Positions 15,475 to 24,743 of a DNA stretch of 54,782 nucleotides are shown here, in pieces. The notes under the pieces were generated by a model. That model was not told where the DNA came from. It saw nothing but the letters and a program-made list of their open reading frames with translations, and did no database searches. The stretch lies in the NCBI GenBank assembly GCA_002353295.1, contig DEJG01000002.1, positions 4,309 through 59,090 of the forward strand, given 5' to 3'. A program made the position numbers and the translations under genes. How positions within the stretch are numbered: the first letter of the stretch is position 1; every line of letters starts with the position of its first letter. Source of the DNA: Prevotella sp. UBA2754. Lineage in GTDB: Bacteria; Bacteroidota; Bacteroidia; Bacteroidales; Bacteroidaceae.

Positions 15475-16422
15475 TTAGCGGAGGCGTTGACGGCATTCTT
15501 CAAGAATGGTCATTAGGTCGTCGGTCCGTTCGGCACGCAGCATGCGGATGCGTGTCTGTCGGAAGTCGGGGATGCCTTTGAATACCGGCGATGCAGCCAA
15601 GTGGCGTCGTGTGTGCAGAATGCCTCGGTACTCGTCAATGCGCTCTACATTGATGCGTAATTGTTCTTCCAATACATCTATTTTCTCATCCAGGGTCAGT
15701 TCCTTCCTACTGAATATCCAAGGGCATCCGAAGGTGGCGCGCCCTATCATCACTGCATCTACCCCATAGGTTTCAAAAGCCCGGTCGGCATCTTCCAATG
15801 ACTTAATATCACCATTCCCGATAATCGGAATATGGATGCGGGGATTGCGTTTCACTTCGCCAATCATTGTCCAGTCTGCCTCTCCTGTGTACATCTGAGC
15901 ACGCGTTCTGCCGTGGATGGTCAGAGCCTGGATGCCACAGTCCTGCAACTGTTCAGCCAAGGTGGTGATAATCAGCTGATCAGCATTCCACCCCAGTCGT
16001 GTCTTCGCCGTCACGGGTAGATGGACGGCATCCACCACTTTCCGTGTAATCTCCAGCATTTTAGGGATGTTCTGCAGCATACCGGCGCCAGCACCTTTGC
16101 CTGCTACTTTTTTGACCGGGCAACCGAAGTTCAGGTCTATCACGTCGGGTCCAGCCTGTTCTACTATCTTCGCAGCCTCTACCATGGCATCCACGTCACG
16201 TCCGTAGATCTGGATGCCCACAGGTCGCTCCTCGTCTGCAATGGTCAGTTTCTTGATGGTGGATTTCACATCGCGTACCAATGCCTCTGCCGATACGAAT
16301 TCCGTATAGACCATCGAAGCCCCGAATCGCTTGCACAACATTCGGAATCCGATGTCCGTCACATCCTCCATTGGAGCCAGAAACACGGGGCGTTCTCCTA
16401 ATTCTATATCTCCTATCTTCAT
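15475..16422 (-). CDS. dusB: tRNA-dihydrouridine synthase (DusB type)
   Basis: 315 aa from ATG 16422 (a TTG six bases upstream is in frame but less likely). FMN-binding TIM barrel with 'PVFLAPMEDVTDIGFRMLC', 'VDAMVEAAKIVEQAG', 'DLNFGCPVKKVAGKGAGAGM' (catalytic Cys), 'TAKTRLGW', 'TIHGRTRAQMYTGEADW', 'IPIIGNGDI' and 'VMIGRATFGCPW'. It reduces specific uridines in the tRNA D-loop using NADPH. It is the last gene of the minus-strand operon that starts at 22792, 20 bp after dprA; the spacer contains the GTTGAGAGTTGAGAATTG type of low-complexity repeat. Confidence 0.93.
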   Translation of the reverse strand: MKIGDIELGERPVFLAPMEDVTDIGFRMLCKRFGASMVYTEFVSAEALVRDVKSTIKKLTIADEERPVGIQIYGRDVDAMVEAAKIVEQAGPDVIDLNFGCPVKKVAGKGAGAGMLQNIPKMLEITRKVVDAVHLPVTAKTRLGWNADQLIITTLAEQLQDCGIQALTIHGRTRAQMYTGEADWTMIGEVKRNPRIHIPIIGNGDIKSLEDADRAFETYGVDAVMIGRATFGCPWIFSRKELTLDEKIDVLEEQLRINVERIDEYRGILHTRRHLAASPVFKGIPDFRQTRIRMLRAERTDDLMTILEECRQRLR

Positions 16423-16442
16423 CTTCAATTCTCAACTCTCAA

Positions 16443-17519
16443 CTAAAGTAAATGATACGTTCCACCTGCATACGCTTTTACGATGCCTTTCATTTCCAGT
16501 TGGAACAGCAAGGCTGCCAGTTGGCCGATGGGGATGTTGGTCTGCACACTGATCATATTCAGTTGTAGATCGTTTGTTTTCGTCAGTGCGTCGACCACGT
16601 GCTGCTCTTCAGGTGTCAGTTCCACAAAAAGTTCTCGCTCCACCACTTTATTTTTCCCATCAGCCATCTTGCTTCTATCCTCCCATCCCATCGATTCTAT
16701 GAAATCGTGTGCCGACGTGATGAGCGCAGCTGTATTGTTGCGAATCATTCGGTTGCAGCCTTCAGAGTAGGGCATACCAACATTGCCTGGGAAGGCAAAC
16801 ACATCGCGTCCATATTCCTGAGCAATGCGACAGGTAATCAGTCCGCCACCCTTATAGGCACTCTCCACCAGAATCGTAGCATCCGACAGACCTGCCACGA
16901 TACGGTTGCGCTGTCGGAAGTTGTTTGGAAGAGCCTGCGTCTGACTCATGTATTCCGTCAGCAGTCCTCCATTTTTCACCATCTCAGCAGCTGTAGCCCG
17001 ATGCTGATTGGGATAAATCTGGTCCAGTCCATGAGCCAGCACTCCCACAGTTTCAAACCCATGCTCCAGTGCTTGGCGATGTGCACAAATGTCGACACCG
17101 TAGGCCAGTCCGCTAACGATTAGTACGTTAGGACACATCAGTTTTAAATCGCTGACGAAACGGCGAATCATATCCTGTCCGTAGCTCGTACATTGGCGTG
17201 TCCCCACGATGTTGATGATGTGCAATTGGTTCAGGTCTGCCGTCCCGATATAATAGAGTACGATAGGCGCATCCTGGCACTCACTGAGACGTCTGGGGAA
17301 AGCAGGGTCCTGCAACGTCAGAACCTGGATGCCTCTCTTTGTGATGAACTCCATCTCAGCAGCTGCACGATGTAGCGCGTCGTCCCATTGGATTCTGTCT
17401 TTCGTCTGTTCATAAACAGCCTCAGCGCTCCCCATTTCCCTATATGTTTGCACCAGTGTGGCATGGTTCACGCCTGTTAGTCGCGTCAGCGCGATGCTGT
17501 AGTAAATCTCGTCGCTCAT
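16443..17519 (-). CDS. dprA: DNA-processing protein DprA
   Basis: 358 aa. Rossmann-fold DprA/Smf core: 'INIVGTRQCTSYGQDMIRRF', 'IVSGLAYGVDICAHRQALE', 'VGVLAHGLDQIYPNQHR', 'QRNRIVAGLSDATILVESAY', 'GGGLITCRIAQEYGRDVFAF', 'EGCNRMIRNNTAALI'. A winged-helix tail follows ('IPIGQLAALLFQLEMKGIVK'). DprA loads RecA on incoming single-stranded DNA during transformation. The N-terminal SAM-like region is present ('LTGVNHATLV'). Its start codon overlaps the thioesterase stop by 4 bp. Confidence 0.93.
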   Translation of the reverse strand: MSDEIYYSIALTRLTGVNHATLVQTYREMGSAEAVYEQTKDRIQWDDALHRAAAEMEFITKRGIQVLTLQDPAFPRRLSECQDAPIVLYYIGTADLNQLHIINIVGTRQCTSYGQDMIRRFVSDLKLMCPNVLIVSGLAYGVDICAHRQALEHGFETVGVLAHGLDQIYPNQHRATAAEMVKNGGLLTEYMSQTQALPNNFRQRNRIVAGLSDATILVESAYKGGGLITCRIAQEYGRDVFAFPGNVGMPYSEGCNRMIRNNTAALITSAHDFIESMGWEDRSKMADGKNKVVERELFVELTPEEQHVVDALTKTNDLQLNMISVQTNIPIGQLAALLFQLEMKGIVKAYAGGTYHLL

Positions 17520-17917
17520 AGGTAGGGGGCAAACGCTTTGTTATACTCTTCACTCTCTCCCAAACGGCCGTTGATCAGACATACCAGCATAATCTTTCCC
17601 TTGAAACAGATAGCTTCGTCGGAGGCGCGGTAGATGTCCTGATGGAAGATATACTTAAAACTATCCTTTTCCAGCCACAGGCGTGATATGAACTCATCAT
17701 CACAACGCAGGGGGACCTTGTATTGCAGTTCCATACGCGCCACCACGGCATCCACCCCTCTTTCGTGCATCTCGGCGAAACTCAGTCCACAGTGTTTCAG
17801 GAACAGGTGACGTGTATGTTCCGTATAATGCAGATAATTGGCATTATTGACAATTCCTTCGATGTCGCACTCATAGTCGCGCACCTCCATTCGGGCTTCA
17901 AAAACGTATTTGCTCAT
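17516..17917 (-). CDS. Acyl-CoA thioesterase, 4HBT hotdog family
   Basis: 133 aa from ATG 17917; an upstream TTG would add 7 lysine-rich residues. The hotdog signature 'YECDIEGIVNNANYLHYTEH' contains the Asp and Asn/Tyr positions of YbgC/FadM-like enzymes, followed by 'VVARMELQYKVPLRCDDEF'. It should hydrolyse acyl-CoA thioesters in the cytoplasm; the substrate cannot be told from sequence. It sits between DUF2851 and dprA and overlaps dprA by 4 bp, so the two are translationally coupled. Confidence 0.85.
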   Translation of the reverse strand: MSKYVFEARMEVRDYECDIEGIVNNANYLHYTEHTRHLFLKHCGLSFAEMHERGVDAVVARMELQYKVPLRCDDEFISRLWLEKDSFKYIFHQDIYRASDEAICFKGKIMLVCLINGRLGESEEYNKAFAPYL

Positions 17918-17934
17918 ATCTTTAACTTTTACTT

Positions 17935-17977
17935 TCAATTCTTCAATTTTTCAATTCTTCAATTCTTCAATTTTTTC
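17935..17977 (+). repeat. Low-complexity tandem repeat of TTCAATTC
   Basis: Five or so imperfect copies of an 8-9 bp TTCAATTC/TTCAATTTT unit. The stop codon of the DUF2851 gene (17959) lies inside it, so the repeat sets the C-terminus ('LKKLKN'). Similar low-complexity spacers occur at 16420-16445 and 39054-39080. Confidence 0.6.
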
Positions 17978-19260
17978 AAGTATTCGTATCCAATGCGACA
18001 GCGCAGACATTCTTTCTTGTCGCAATATTCCTTTTTGAGTTGGATGAGTGCCTGTGAGTCGCCAGCATTCTTCACGTCCAGTCCACATTCTTTCCACAGT
18101 CGGATGATGTAATTGTTTTCTGCCTTTAACTGTTCCAACAGGTCGAATGCCCTGTCGCATAAACCTTCGTTGGCAGAATGGCGCCCATAGGCAAACAGCA
18201 TGGGAATGCAAGTGTTGATTATCAGTAGATTGATGGAGAAAGGCGACAGATTTTTCGCGTTCTCGCTACTGACTGACCCAAACGTGTAGTGTGATTCCCA
18301 GTAGGGTGTTACTTTCGTCTTCATCAGTTCGCTGAGTGCGATGGTATCCTTGCATTCCAGCAGTTGCGATAGTCCTGTCCTGTGCTCATAATAGAGGTTG
18401 GCCATCTGTGCCAATCGGATATGAGGAAAGTTCTGAGGACGCAGCCTGAGGAATTTCCAGAGTTTGAAATCCATCGGTTTCAACGAGAACTTATGTGCTA
18501 AGTACAGGTATTCGTTGCGCAGTTTTGCAAAATATCCCTCGTTGAGTGCTTCTTGTTGATAGCGTTCAGGTATAGCCTCTGTTTGCAGAAGTCCTGCTTG
18601 TCCCAAAAAGATAGCCTCAATCTGGAATAGGTTATCGCGGTGATGGGCCACTGCCGAGAAAGGGATGTGAGCAGCCCACTCCTCGAAGGCATCGCCATTG
18701 ATGCCGAAACCGTAATTGCGTGCAAGTGTCATGAAATAGGCATCTTCCCACGAGCCGTTCATGCGGTCGGCCCGCCTTTGGATAGCCTCTGTCTTTTCTT
18801 CCAGTCGTTCCGTCTGTAATGCAGCCATCCACGAGTGAATCGTTAGGCGTGGTAGGTCTGGAATGATTTTATAGCAAGGCGGATACTGGTCCGTGCGTAG
18901 CAATTCTTCGTAATTCTCTCTGACTATGTTAGGTATGTCCAGTTGCATCTGCGGAATGTACTGCCCTTCCGTGTTCGTCACATCCCTGTCGGGATTTCCC
19001 GTCACGTGCAGCACTACGTTATCATAGGCTTTATCTTTGTCGTGCCCGTGTAGAAACCAGTCACTCGACTTGTCGTGAATTTCTACATTTCCCACCCATA
19101 GTGTACCGTTGATTTTTATTTTTGCGTTGAAGAAGTCGGGTCCGCTATGATGGTTGTGCAGTCCTGGGTCAATCACTTCTACTCTTAGTCCATCAGTTGT
19201 CTGCAGTTCTCCCAAAGGAAACATTTTGTGTTTCCAAACGTAATGTAATAGCTGTTCCAT
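17959..19260 (-). CDS. DUF2851 family protein
   Basis: 433 aa, matching the Bacteroidetes DUF2851 family over its length: start 'MEQLLHYVWKHKMFPLGELQ', 'VIDPGLHNHHSGPDFFNAKI', 'WVGNVEIHDKSSDWFLHGHD' and near the end 'KKEYCDKKECLRCRIGYEYL' with a Cys cluster. The function of the family is unknown; the His/Asp-rich N-terminal motifs suggest a metal-binding or nuclease-like fold, but this is speculation. It begins 6 bp after the second ABC exporter gene and ends in a low-complexity repeat. Confidence 0.88.
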   Translation of the reverse strand: MEQLLHYVWKHKMFPLGELQTTDGLRVEVIDPGLHNHHSGPDFFNAKIKINGTLWVGNVEIHDKSSDWFLHGHDKDKAYDNVVLHVTGNPDRDVTNTEGQYIPQMQLDIPNIVRENYEELLRTDQYPPCYKIIPDLPRLTIHSWMAALQTERLEEKTEAIQRRADRMNGSWEDAYFMTLARNYGFGINGDAFEEWAAHIPFSAVAHHRDNLFQIEAIFLGQAGLLQTEAIPERYQQEALNEGYFAKLRNEYLYLAHKFSLKPMDFKLWKFLRLRPQNFPHIRLAQMANLYYEHRTGLSQLLECKDTIALSELMKTKVTPYWESHYTFGSVSSENAKNLSPFSINLLIINTCIPMLFAYGRHSANEGLCDRAFDLLEQLKAENNYIIRLWKECGLDVKNAGDSQALIQLKKEYCDKKECLRCRIGYEYLKKLKN

Positions 19261-19266
19261 GTTTGT

Positions 19267-21036
19267 TTATATCTCGTTACCTGTATATAGTTGATAATAT
19301 TTACCTTTCTTTGCTATCAGCTGGTCATGCGTACCCTGTTCGATGATATGTCCATGATCAAGCACAATAATCTGGTCGGCATTGCGCACTGTGCTCAGTC
19401 GGTGGGCTATGACGAAGGTGGTACGTCCTTGCATGATGGAGTCCATGCCCCGTTGCACCAGTTGTTCCGTACGTGTGTCGATAGATGAGGTAGCCTCGTC
19501 CAGTATCAGTACAGGCGGATTAGCCACAGCCGCGCGGGCGATGGCCAGCAGTTGACGCTCACCTTGACTCAGGTTACCGCCATCGGCTTTCAGAATGGTC
19601 TGATAGCCATTACTTAGACGACGGATGAAGTCGTCAGCTCCCACCAGTCGTGCTGCCGCTATGCATTCCTCGTCGGTAGCATCCAGCTTTCCATAGCGGA
19701 TGTTTTCCAGCACACTGCCTGTGAAGAGATGGGTTTCCTGCAACACGATACTCATGCTCCTGCGCAGTGAGTCCTTGCGGATGTCCGTGATGGGAATCCC
19801 GTCATAGAGAATTTTCCCGCCTTGTATTTCGTAGAAACGGTTGATCAGATTGATGATGGTAGTCTTGCCGGCTCCGGTACCTCCCACGAAGGCTATCTTC
19901 TGCCCTGGGTTGGTATTGATGTCGATGTCGAAGAGTACCTGTTTTTCTGCCGTGTATCCAAAGTCTACATTCGTGAAGTCTACGTCGCCCTTTGGTTCTT
20001 TCAGTTCCACCTTGCCTTCATCCACCTCGGGCTGTGCGTCACCTAAAGCAAACACGCGTTCGGCGCCCACAGAGGCATTCAGTACACTGTTGATCTGCTG
20101 ACTTACCTGAGCGATAGGTCGCGTAAAACTCTTGTTCAGTTGCAGGAAGGCCACCACTGTGCCCAAACTCACAGCCCAAGTGCCTTCAGTACCATGTATT
20201 GCCAATGTGGCACCTACTACGGCCAGCAGTACGAATCCGATGTTACTGATACCTCCGTTGACAGGCATCACGATACTGGCAATGCGATGGGCATGATAGG
20301 CAGAAGAACGCAGCTGTTCGTTCAAATCTTCGAAATTTCGGATGGCCTGCTGCTCATGACAGAATGCTTTTACCACCTTCTGGCCAGTCATCATTTCCTC
20401 GATAAAACCATTGATTTTTGCAAGATTCTGTTGTTGAAATCGGAAAAAAGTGCGCGAGCGTTTGCCTAATTGTGTCGTGGCGATGCTCATGGTCACTGCC
20501 ATCAGAATGCTGACCATGGTGAGGGGGATGCTCAGTACCACCATTGACGTGAACGTAGCTACGATGGTGATGAGCGATGAAAACACCTGAGCCATTGCCG
20601 TGCTGATCATCTGACGCAGTGAGTCCACGTCGTTCGTATACACCGACATGATGTCACCGTGCGAACGCTGGTCGAAGTAGCTGATAGGCAACTGTTCCAT
20701 CTTTTCAAAAATCGTCTTCCTCAGTCGGAGCATCGTTCCCTGGCTGATATGTATCATCAGCCGGTTATAGGTGTATGAACAGATGGTACCAAATAGTAGA
20801 ATCAGTCCCAGCATGAACAGTGTTTGTGCCAGCGACGCATATTCGGGATTGTCCATCTCTGTCAGTGGTACAATGTAGTCGTCAATCAGCGTCTTGGTGA
20901 AGAGCGACGAGAGCAGTGAGGTGATGGACGAGACGAACACGCATACCAGCACCACCAGCATGGCCCATTTGTAATGGTGCCATACGAAAGCCGTCATGCG
21001 CATCAGCACATCACGCTTCACCTCACCTTTAGGCAT
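19267..21036 (-). CDS. ABC exporter subunit with canonical ATPase site
   Basis: 589 aa from ATG 21036, which overlaps the previous stop by 8 bp; an ATG at 21069 in the same frame is also possible. Six-helix membrane domain ('HGDIMSVYTNDVDSLRQMIS') and an NBD with Walker A 'GGTGAGKTTI', signature 'GGNLSQGERQLLAIARAA', Walker B 'PVLILDEATSSIDTRTE' with the catalytic Glu, and H-loop 'AHRLST'. With the upstream gene it forms a heterodimeric multidrug-type exporter (MdlA/B-like). Substrate unknown. Confidence 0.9.
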   Translation of the reverse strand: MPKGEVKRDVLMRMTAFVWHHYKWAMLVVLVCVFVSSITSLLSSLFTKTLIDDYIVPLTEMDNPEYASLAQTLFMLGLILLFGTICSYTYNRLMIHISQGTMLRLRKTIFEKMEQLPISYFDQRSHGDIMSVYTNDVDSLRQMISTAMAQVFSSLITIVATFTSMVVLSIPLTMVSILMAVTMSIATTQLGKRSRTFFRFQQQNLAKINGFIEEMMTGQKVVKAFCHEQQAIRNFEDLNEQLRSSAYHAHRIASIVMPVNGGISNIGFVLLAVVGATLAIHGTEGTWAVSLGTVVAFLQLNKSFTRPIAQVSQQINSVLNASVGAERVFALGDAQPEVDEGKVELKEPKGDVDFTNVDFGYTAEKQVLFDIDINTNPGQKIAFVGGTGAGKTTIINLINRFYEIQGGKILYDGIPITDIRKDSLRRSMSIVLQETHLFTGSVLENIRYGKLDATDEECIAAARLVGADDFIRRLSNGYQTILKADGGNLSQGERQLLAIARAAVANPPVLILDEATSSIDTRTEQLVQRGMDSIMQGRTTFVIAHRLSTVRNADQIIVLDHGHIIEQGTHDQLIAKKGKYYQLYTGNEI

Positions 21037-22792
21037 CGAAATCGCCTGTGTTCTGGGTTTGAATTGCATGTATCTCTTGATAAATCTGATTGTTCTTCAA
21101 TAGGTTCTCGTGGGTGTCGAATCCTGTCACCACACCATTGTCCAGCACCAGGATGCGGTCGCAGTCCTTCACGCTCAGGATACGTTGTGCAATGATGATT
21201 TTAGTCATCTTAGGCAACTGGTGGTGGATAGCCTCCCGTATCTTGGCGTCCGTCGCCGTGTCACAAGCCGATGTGGAATCGTCGAGCACCAATATCTTAG
21301 GTGCTCTGAGTAAGGCTCGTGCGATGCACAGGCGCTGTTTCTGTCCGCCACTCACGTTCGTTCCACCTTGTTCTATATGTGTGTCATAGCCCTGTGGCAT
21401 CTGGCTGATAAAAATGTCGGCTTGTGCAATCTTGCAGGCTTCGCGACATTGCTCCAGCGTCGCATGGGGATTGCCCCAGTGCAGATTGTCGAGCACACTG
21501 CCACTGAACAGAATGTTTTGTTGCAGCACCACCGATACAGCTGTTCGCAGCGCCGTCAGGTCGTATTCTTTCACGGGGTGTCCGCCAACCCATATTTCGC
21601 CTTCCCTGGGGTCGTAGAGCCGACAAATGAGGTTGACCAGTGTCGACTTGCCCGAGCCTGTTCCACCTATCACGCCGATGGTCTCGCCACTTTTGATGCT
21701 GAAATTGATATTAAAGAGGGCAGATTTCTTGTGAGTTGTAACAGGTGAGGGCTGAGGAGTGAGTGGAGCGTAGTCGAAGCGGACATTCCGAAACTCAATG
21801 CTGCCATCGTTAACCTCAGTACGGCCCATTTCTGGATTCACAATGTCGGGCTCCTCCTCTATGATCTCGGCCACACGATGGGCTGAGGCCACACTCTGTG
21901 TGAGCATGACGAAAGTCATCGATAGCATCATCAACGACATCAGAATCGACATCACATAGGTGAAGAGCGACGTTAGTTCACCCGTTGTCAGCGTACCCTC
22001 CACGATGTAATGGGCACCGAGCCACGACAGGGCGATGATGCACCCATACACCACCATGTTCATGATGGGGTGGTTCAGCGCCATCAGACTTTCTGCCTTC
22101 ACGTATAGCCGATACAGTTTTTCGGCAGCGCGACTGAATTTCTCGTTTTCATAGTCTTCGCGCACAAAAGCCTTCACCAGGCGGATGCCCGTGATGTTTT
22201 CCTGTACGCTCAGGTTCAGCGCATCGTATCGTTCATACACCAGCTGGAACATGTGTGCCACCCTTTTGATGATATGGAAAAGTGAAAAGCTCAACACCAC
22301 CAGTGCCACCAGGAATACCAGCGACAGGCGTGCGTCGATCACTAGGCACATCAATACCGACAGCACCAGTCGGAACGGTGCCCTGACGCTGATGCCCAAA
22401 AGTTGTTGAAATGCGTTTTGCAGACTGTTCACGTCGGTTGTCATTCGCGTGATCAGTCCACTGGTAGAATATTTGTCAATGTCCGAGAAAGCAAAGCGCT
22501 GGATATTCTGATACATCGCCGAGCGCAGGTTAGCGGCAAAGCCTGTCGAGGCATATGCCGAACATCGGCCTCCCGCCAGTCCGAAGACGATGCTCATCAG
22601 CGCCATGCCTATCATGATTGCGCCGTAGAAATACACGTTCTGCATATCGCCCGCATTGATACCCTTGTCGATTAACGAGGCCGTCACATAAGGTATCAAT
22701 ACATCCATCACTACTTCCAGCGCTGTGAAAACAGGTGTAAGTAGTGATGCTGTCCGATACTGTCGTATTTGTCGATAGAGCGTCTTCAGCAT
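21029..22792 (-). CDS. ABC exporter subunit with degenerate ATPase site
   Basis: 587 aa. ABC membrane domain ('IDKYSTSGLITRMTTDVNSL') and NBD: Walker A 'GGTGSGKST', signature 'GGTNVSGGQKQRLCIARALL', Walker B 'ILVLDDSTSACD' in which the catalytic Glu is Asp, as in the non-canonical half of heterodimeric exporters, and Gln in place of the H-loop His ('IIAQRILS'). It is the first gene of a six-gene minus-strand operon. Just before Walker A there is an insert 'LTPQPSPVTTHKK' encoded by a CT-rich stretch (about 21733-21766) that looks like an in-frame repeat insertion. The start lies 8 nt from a TACCTTTG box. Confidence 0.9.
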   Translation of the reverse strand: MLKTLYRQIRQYRTASLLTPVFTALEVVMDVLIPYVTASLIDKGINAGDMQNVYFYGAIMIGMALMSIVFGLAGGRCSAYASTGFAANLRSAMYQNIQRFAFSDIDKYSTSGLITRMTTDVNSLQNAFQQLLGISVRAPFRLVLSVLMCLVIDARLSLVFLVALVVLSFSLFHIIKRVAHMFQLVYERYDALNLSVQENITGIRLVKAFVREDYENEKFSRAAEKLYRLYVKAESLMALNHPIMNMVVYGCIIALSWLGAHYIVEGTLTTGELTSLFTYVMSILMSLMMLSMTFVMLTQSVASAHRVAEIIEEEPDIVNPEMGRTEVNDGSIEFRNVRFDYAPLTPQPSPVTTHKKSALFNINFSIKSGETIGVIGGTGSGKSTLVNLICRLYDPREGEIWVGGHPVKEYDLTALRTAVSVVLQQNILFSGSVLDNLHWGNPHATLEQCREACKIAQADIFISQMPQGYDTHIEQGGTNVSGGQKQRLCIARALLRAPKILVLDDSTSACDTATDAKIREAIHHQLPKMTKIIIAQRILSVKDCDRILVLDNGVVTGFDTHENLLKNNQIYQEIHAIQTQNTGDFDA

Positions 22793-22800
22793 GACGCTTG

Positions 22801-22833
22801 CAAAGGTACGAAATTATTTTTTCATACAGCAAG
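22801..22833 (-). promoter_or_regulatory. Promoter of the ABC/DUF2851/dprA/dusB operon
   Basis: CTTG (22833-22830), 21 bp, TACCTTTG (22808-22801) on the minus strand; the ATG follows after 8 nt. Confidence 0.6.
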
Positions 22834-22930
22834 TTTTTCGTTTAAAAACGCCTCAATATCTTTTTCCATGTGTACATCTGCATTGTCAAATGGAAGAATG
22901 TGTGGCTGAAGGCGAAAAATAATGAGAGAC

Positions 22931-22961
22931 TTTGTCGTTTCATTTTTTATTTGTAACTTTG
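22931..22961 (+). promoter_or_regulatory. Promoter of the coiled-coil protein gene
   Basis: TTTG (22931-22934), 19 bp, TAACTTTG (22954-22961). This places the true start at 22989 and excludes the ATG at 22932. Confidence 0.75.
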
Positions 22962-22988
22962 CAGTCGAAATTAACAATCATAGGAAGA

Positions 22989-23543
22989 ATGAAGAAATTT
23001 TTAATTGGTGCAGTAGTACTGATAGCCGTGATAGCCATGGCAAAGACTGTGCCCGATAAGAAAGCTCATAAGAAGGCGATGATGGAGGCCGTCAAAGCAT
23101 ACGTTGACGAAGAAGCCACAGAACGTGGAATGGGTGACAACATACTGACCGATTTGGGCAAGGGTATCGTCAATAAGACCATTGAAGTTGCCTTAAACTC
23201 GAAATTGGAGGTTGACAACTATCTGATTTTCAACACTACCCATGTGGAGTTGGATGGAGAGCCGCAAGTGTTGTCGCTGGGTATTTTTAATCATGTGTTC
23301 ACTTTCGATAAACAAATGTTGCGTGATGCGCTGGAGGCTTCAGCCAAGGAAAAGGCAGAACAAAAGAGTGAACGGAAGTCGGCTAAGGAAGCCCGGAAAG
23401 AAGCCCGGAGGTTGGAGAAGCAACTGAAGAAAGAAGAGAAACGTCGTGAGAAGGCGGCTCGTAAAGAGAAGAAAAAGGCCATTAAACAGGCTAAGAAGTT
23501 GAGGAAAAGCATAGAAAAGGAAATCAAAAAGAGTTCAGAATAA
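22989..23543 (+). CDS. Membrane-anchored or exported protein with Lys/Glu-rich coiled-coil tail (DUF4359-like)
   Basis: 184 aa from ATG 22989. A hydrophobic N-terminal segment ('KFLIGAVVLIAVIAMAK') can act as a signal anchor. Residues about 20-115 resemble DUF4359 ('VEVDNYLIFNTTHV'-like core, here 'LEVDNYLIFNTTHVELDG'); the assignment is tentative. Residues about 115-184 are almost entirely Lys, Arg, Glu and Ala, a charged single helix or coiled coil. The role is unknown. The gene has its own promoter and is followed by another promoter at 23545, so it is probably a single-gene unit. Confidence 0.65.
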   Translation: MKKFLIGAVVLIAVIAMAKTVPDKKAHKKAMMEAVKAYVDEEATERGMGDNILTDLGKGIVNKTIEVALNSKLEVDNYLIFNTTHVELDGEPQVLSLGIFNHVFTFDKQMLRDALEASAKEKAEQKSERKSAKEARKEARRLEKQLKKEEKRREKAARKEKKKAIKQAKKLRKSIEKEIKKSSE

Positions 23544-23544
23544 A

Positions 23545-23575
23545 TTTGGTAATTCATTTGTTTTCATTATCTTTG
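23545..23575 (+). promoter_or_regulatory. Promoter of the DUF4369/thioredoxin-fold lipoprotein operon
   Basis: TTTG (23545-23548), 19 bp, TATCTTTG (23568-23575), with a 25-nt leader to the ATG at 23601. Confidence 0.75.
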
Positions 23576-23600
23576 CAACAAATTCATATAACGTAACGAA

Positions 23601-24743
23601 ATGAGAAAGTATCTGATCATGGCCACCGCCCTGTTGGGCTTGGCATCTTGTAGCGAGAAAAAATTCCATGTAGAGGGCAATATCACCAATGCCAAAGACT
23701 CTGTGCTATACTTCGAGAATGTAGGACTGGAGGAAGTCGTGGTGCTCGATTCTGTCAAGTTGGACGAAGAGGGCGCTTTCGCTTTTGCAGAGAAGCAGAC
23801 CGAGGCTCCCGAGTTTTACCGCTTACGTATCAGCGACCAGATTATCAACGTGAGCATCGACTCTACGGAGACAGTGACCGTCAAGGCACAATATCCACAG
23901 ATGGCTTCACAATACGACATCAGCGGTTCGGACAACTGTCAGAAAATCAAAGAGCTGACACTGAAACAGATGGACCTTACGAAACGTGCTATGGCTGTGG
24001 CTAACAACCAGGCACTGACCGTCGATGAGTCGAACGACAGTATTCTGAACATGATTCGTGCCTATAAACAGGACGTGAAGATGAACTATATCCTGAAAGC
24101 GCCTAATCGCTCGTATGCCTACTTCGCGCTTTTCCAAGCTTTGGGCAATACGCTGATTTTCAACCCCCGTTCGGATAAAGACGACATCAAATTGTTTGCT
24201 GCTGTAGCCACCAGTTGGGATGCCTATTACCCCCATTCCGAACGTGGCGCCAATCTGCACAACATCGCCATCGAGGGCATGAAGAACATGCGCATCGTCA
24301 AGGCCAATTCATCAAAAGCCATCGACATGAGCCGCGTAGAGACAGCGGGTGTCATTGACATCGCCCTGCGCGACAACAAAGGTCAGGTGCGCCACCTGAC
24401 AGACCTGAAGGGCAAGGTGGTGCTGCTGGACTTCCACCTGTTCAGTCTGGACAAATCGCCAGAGCGCATCTTGCTCCTGCGCGAACTATATAATAAGTAT
24501 CAGTCGCAAGGACTGGAAATCTATCAGGTGTCGCTCGACCCCGATGAGCACTTCTGGAAACAGCAGACGGCTGCCCTGCCTTGGATTAGCGTGTTCGACC
24601 CACAAGGACTGGACTCTGGTACGCTGATGACTTACAACATTCAGGGACTGCCCGACTATTTCCTCATCACGCGTGACAATGCACTCTACAAGCGTGCCGA
24701 ACAAGTGAAGGATTTGGAGGCAGAGATTAGGGCGTTGCTTTAA
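23601..24743 (+). CDS. DUF4369/thioredoxin-fold lipoprotein lacking the CxxC motif
   Basis: 380 aa. Lipoprotein signal with Cys at 17 ('LLGLASC'). Residues about 22-120 match DUF4369 ('FHVEGNITNAKDSVLYFENV'). The C-terminal ~140 residues have an AhpC/TSA-thioredoxin (ResA-like) layout: 'LTDLKGKVVLLDFHLFSLDK', 'LYNKYQSQGLEIYQVSLDPD', 'GLPDYFLITRDNALY'. Where a working enzyme has 'WCxxC', this one has 'HLFSLDKSPE', so there is no redox pair and it cannot be a thiol-disulfide oxidoreductase of the usual kind. It may be a binding or chaperone-like relic. It is followed without gap by the next gene. Confidence 0.85.
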   Translation: MRKYLIMATALLGLASCSEKKFHVEGNITNAKDSVLYFENVGLEEVVVLDSVKLDEEGAFAFAEKQTEAPEFYRLRISDQIINVSIDSTETVTVKAQYPQMASQYDISGSDNCQKIKELTLKQMDLTKRAMAVANNQALTVDESNDSILNMIRAYKQDVKMNYILKAPNRSYAYFALFQALGNTLIFNPRSDKDDIKLFAAVATSWDAYYPHSERGANLHNIAIEGMKNMRIVKANSSKAIDMSRVETAGVIDIALRDNKGQVRHLTDLKGKVVLLDFHLFSLDKSPERILLLRELYNKYQSQGLEIYQVSLDPDEHFWKQQTAALPWISVFDPQGLDSGTLMTYNIQGLPDYFLITRDNALYKRAEQVKDLEAEIRALL

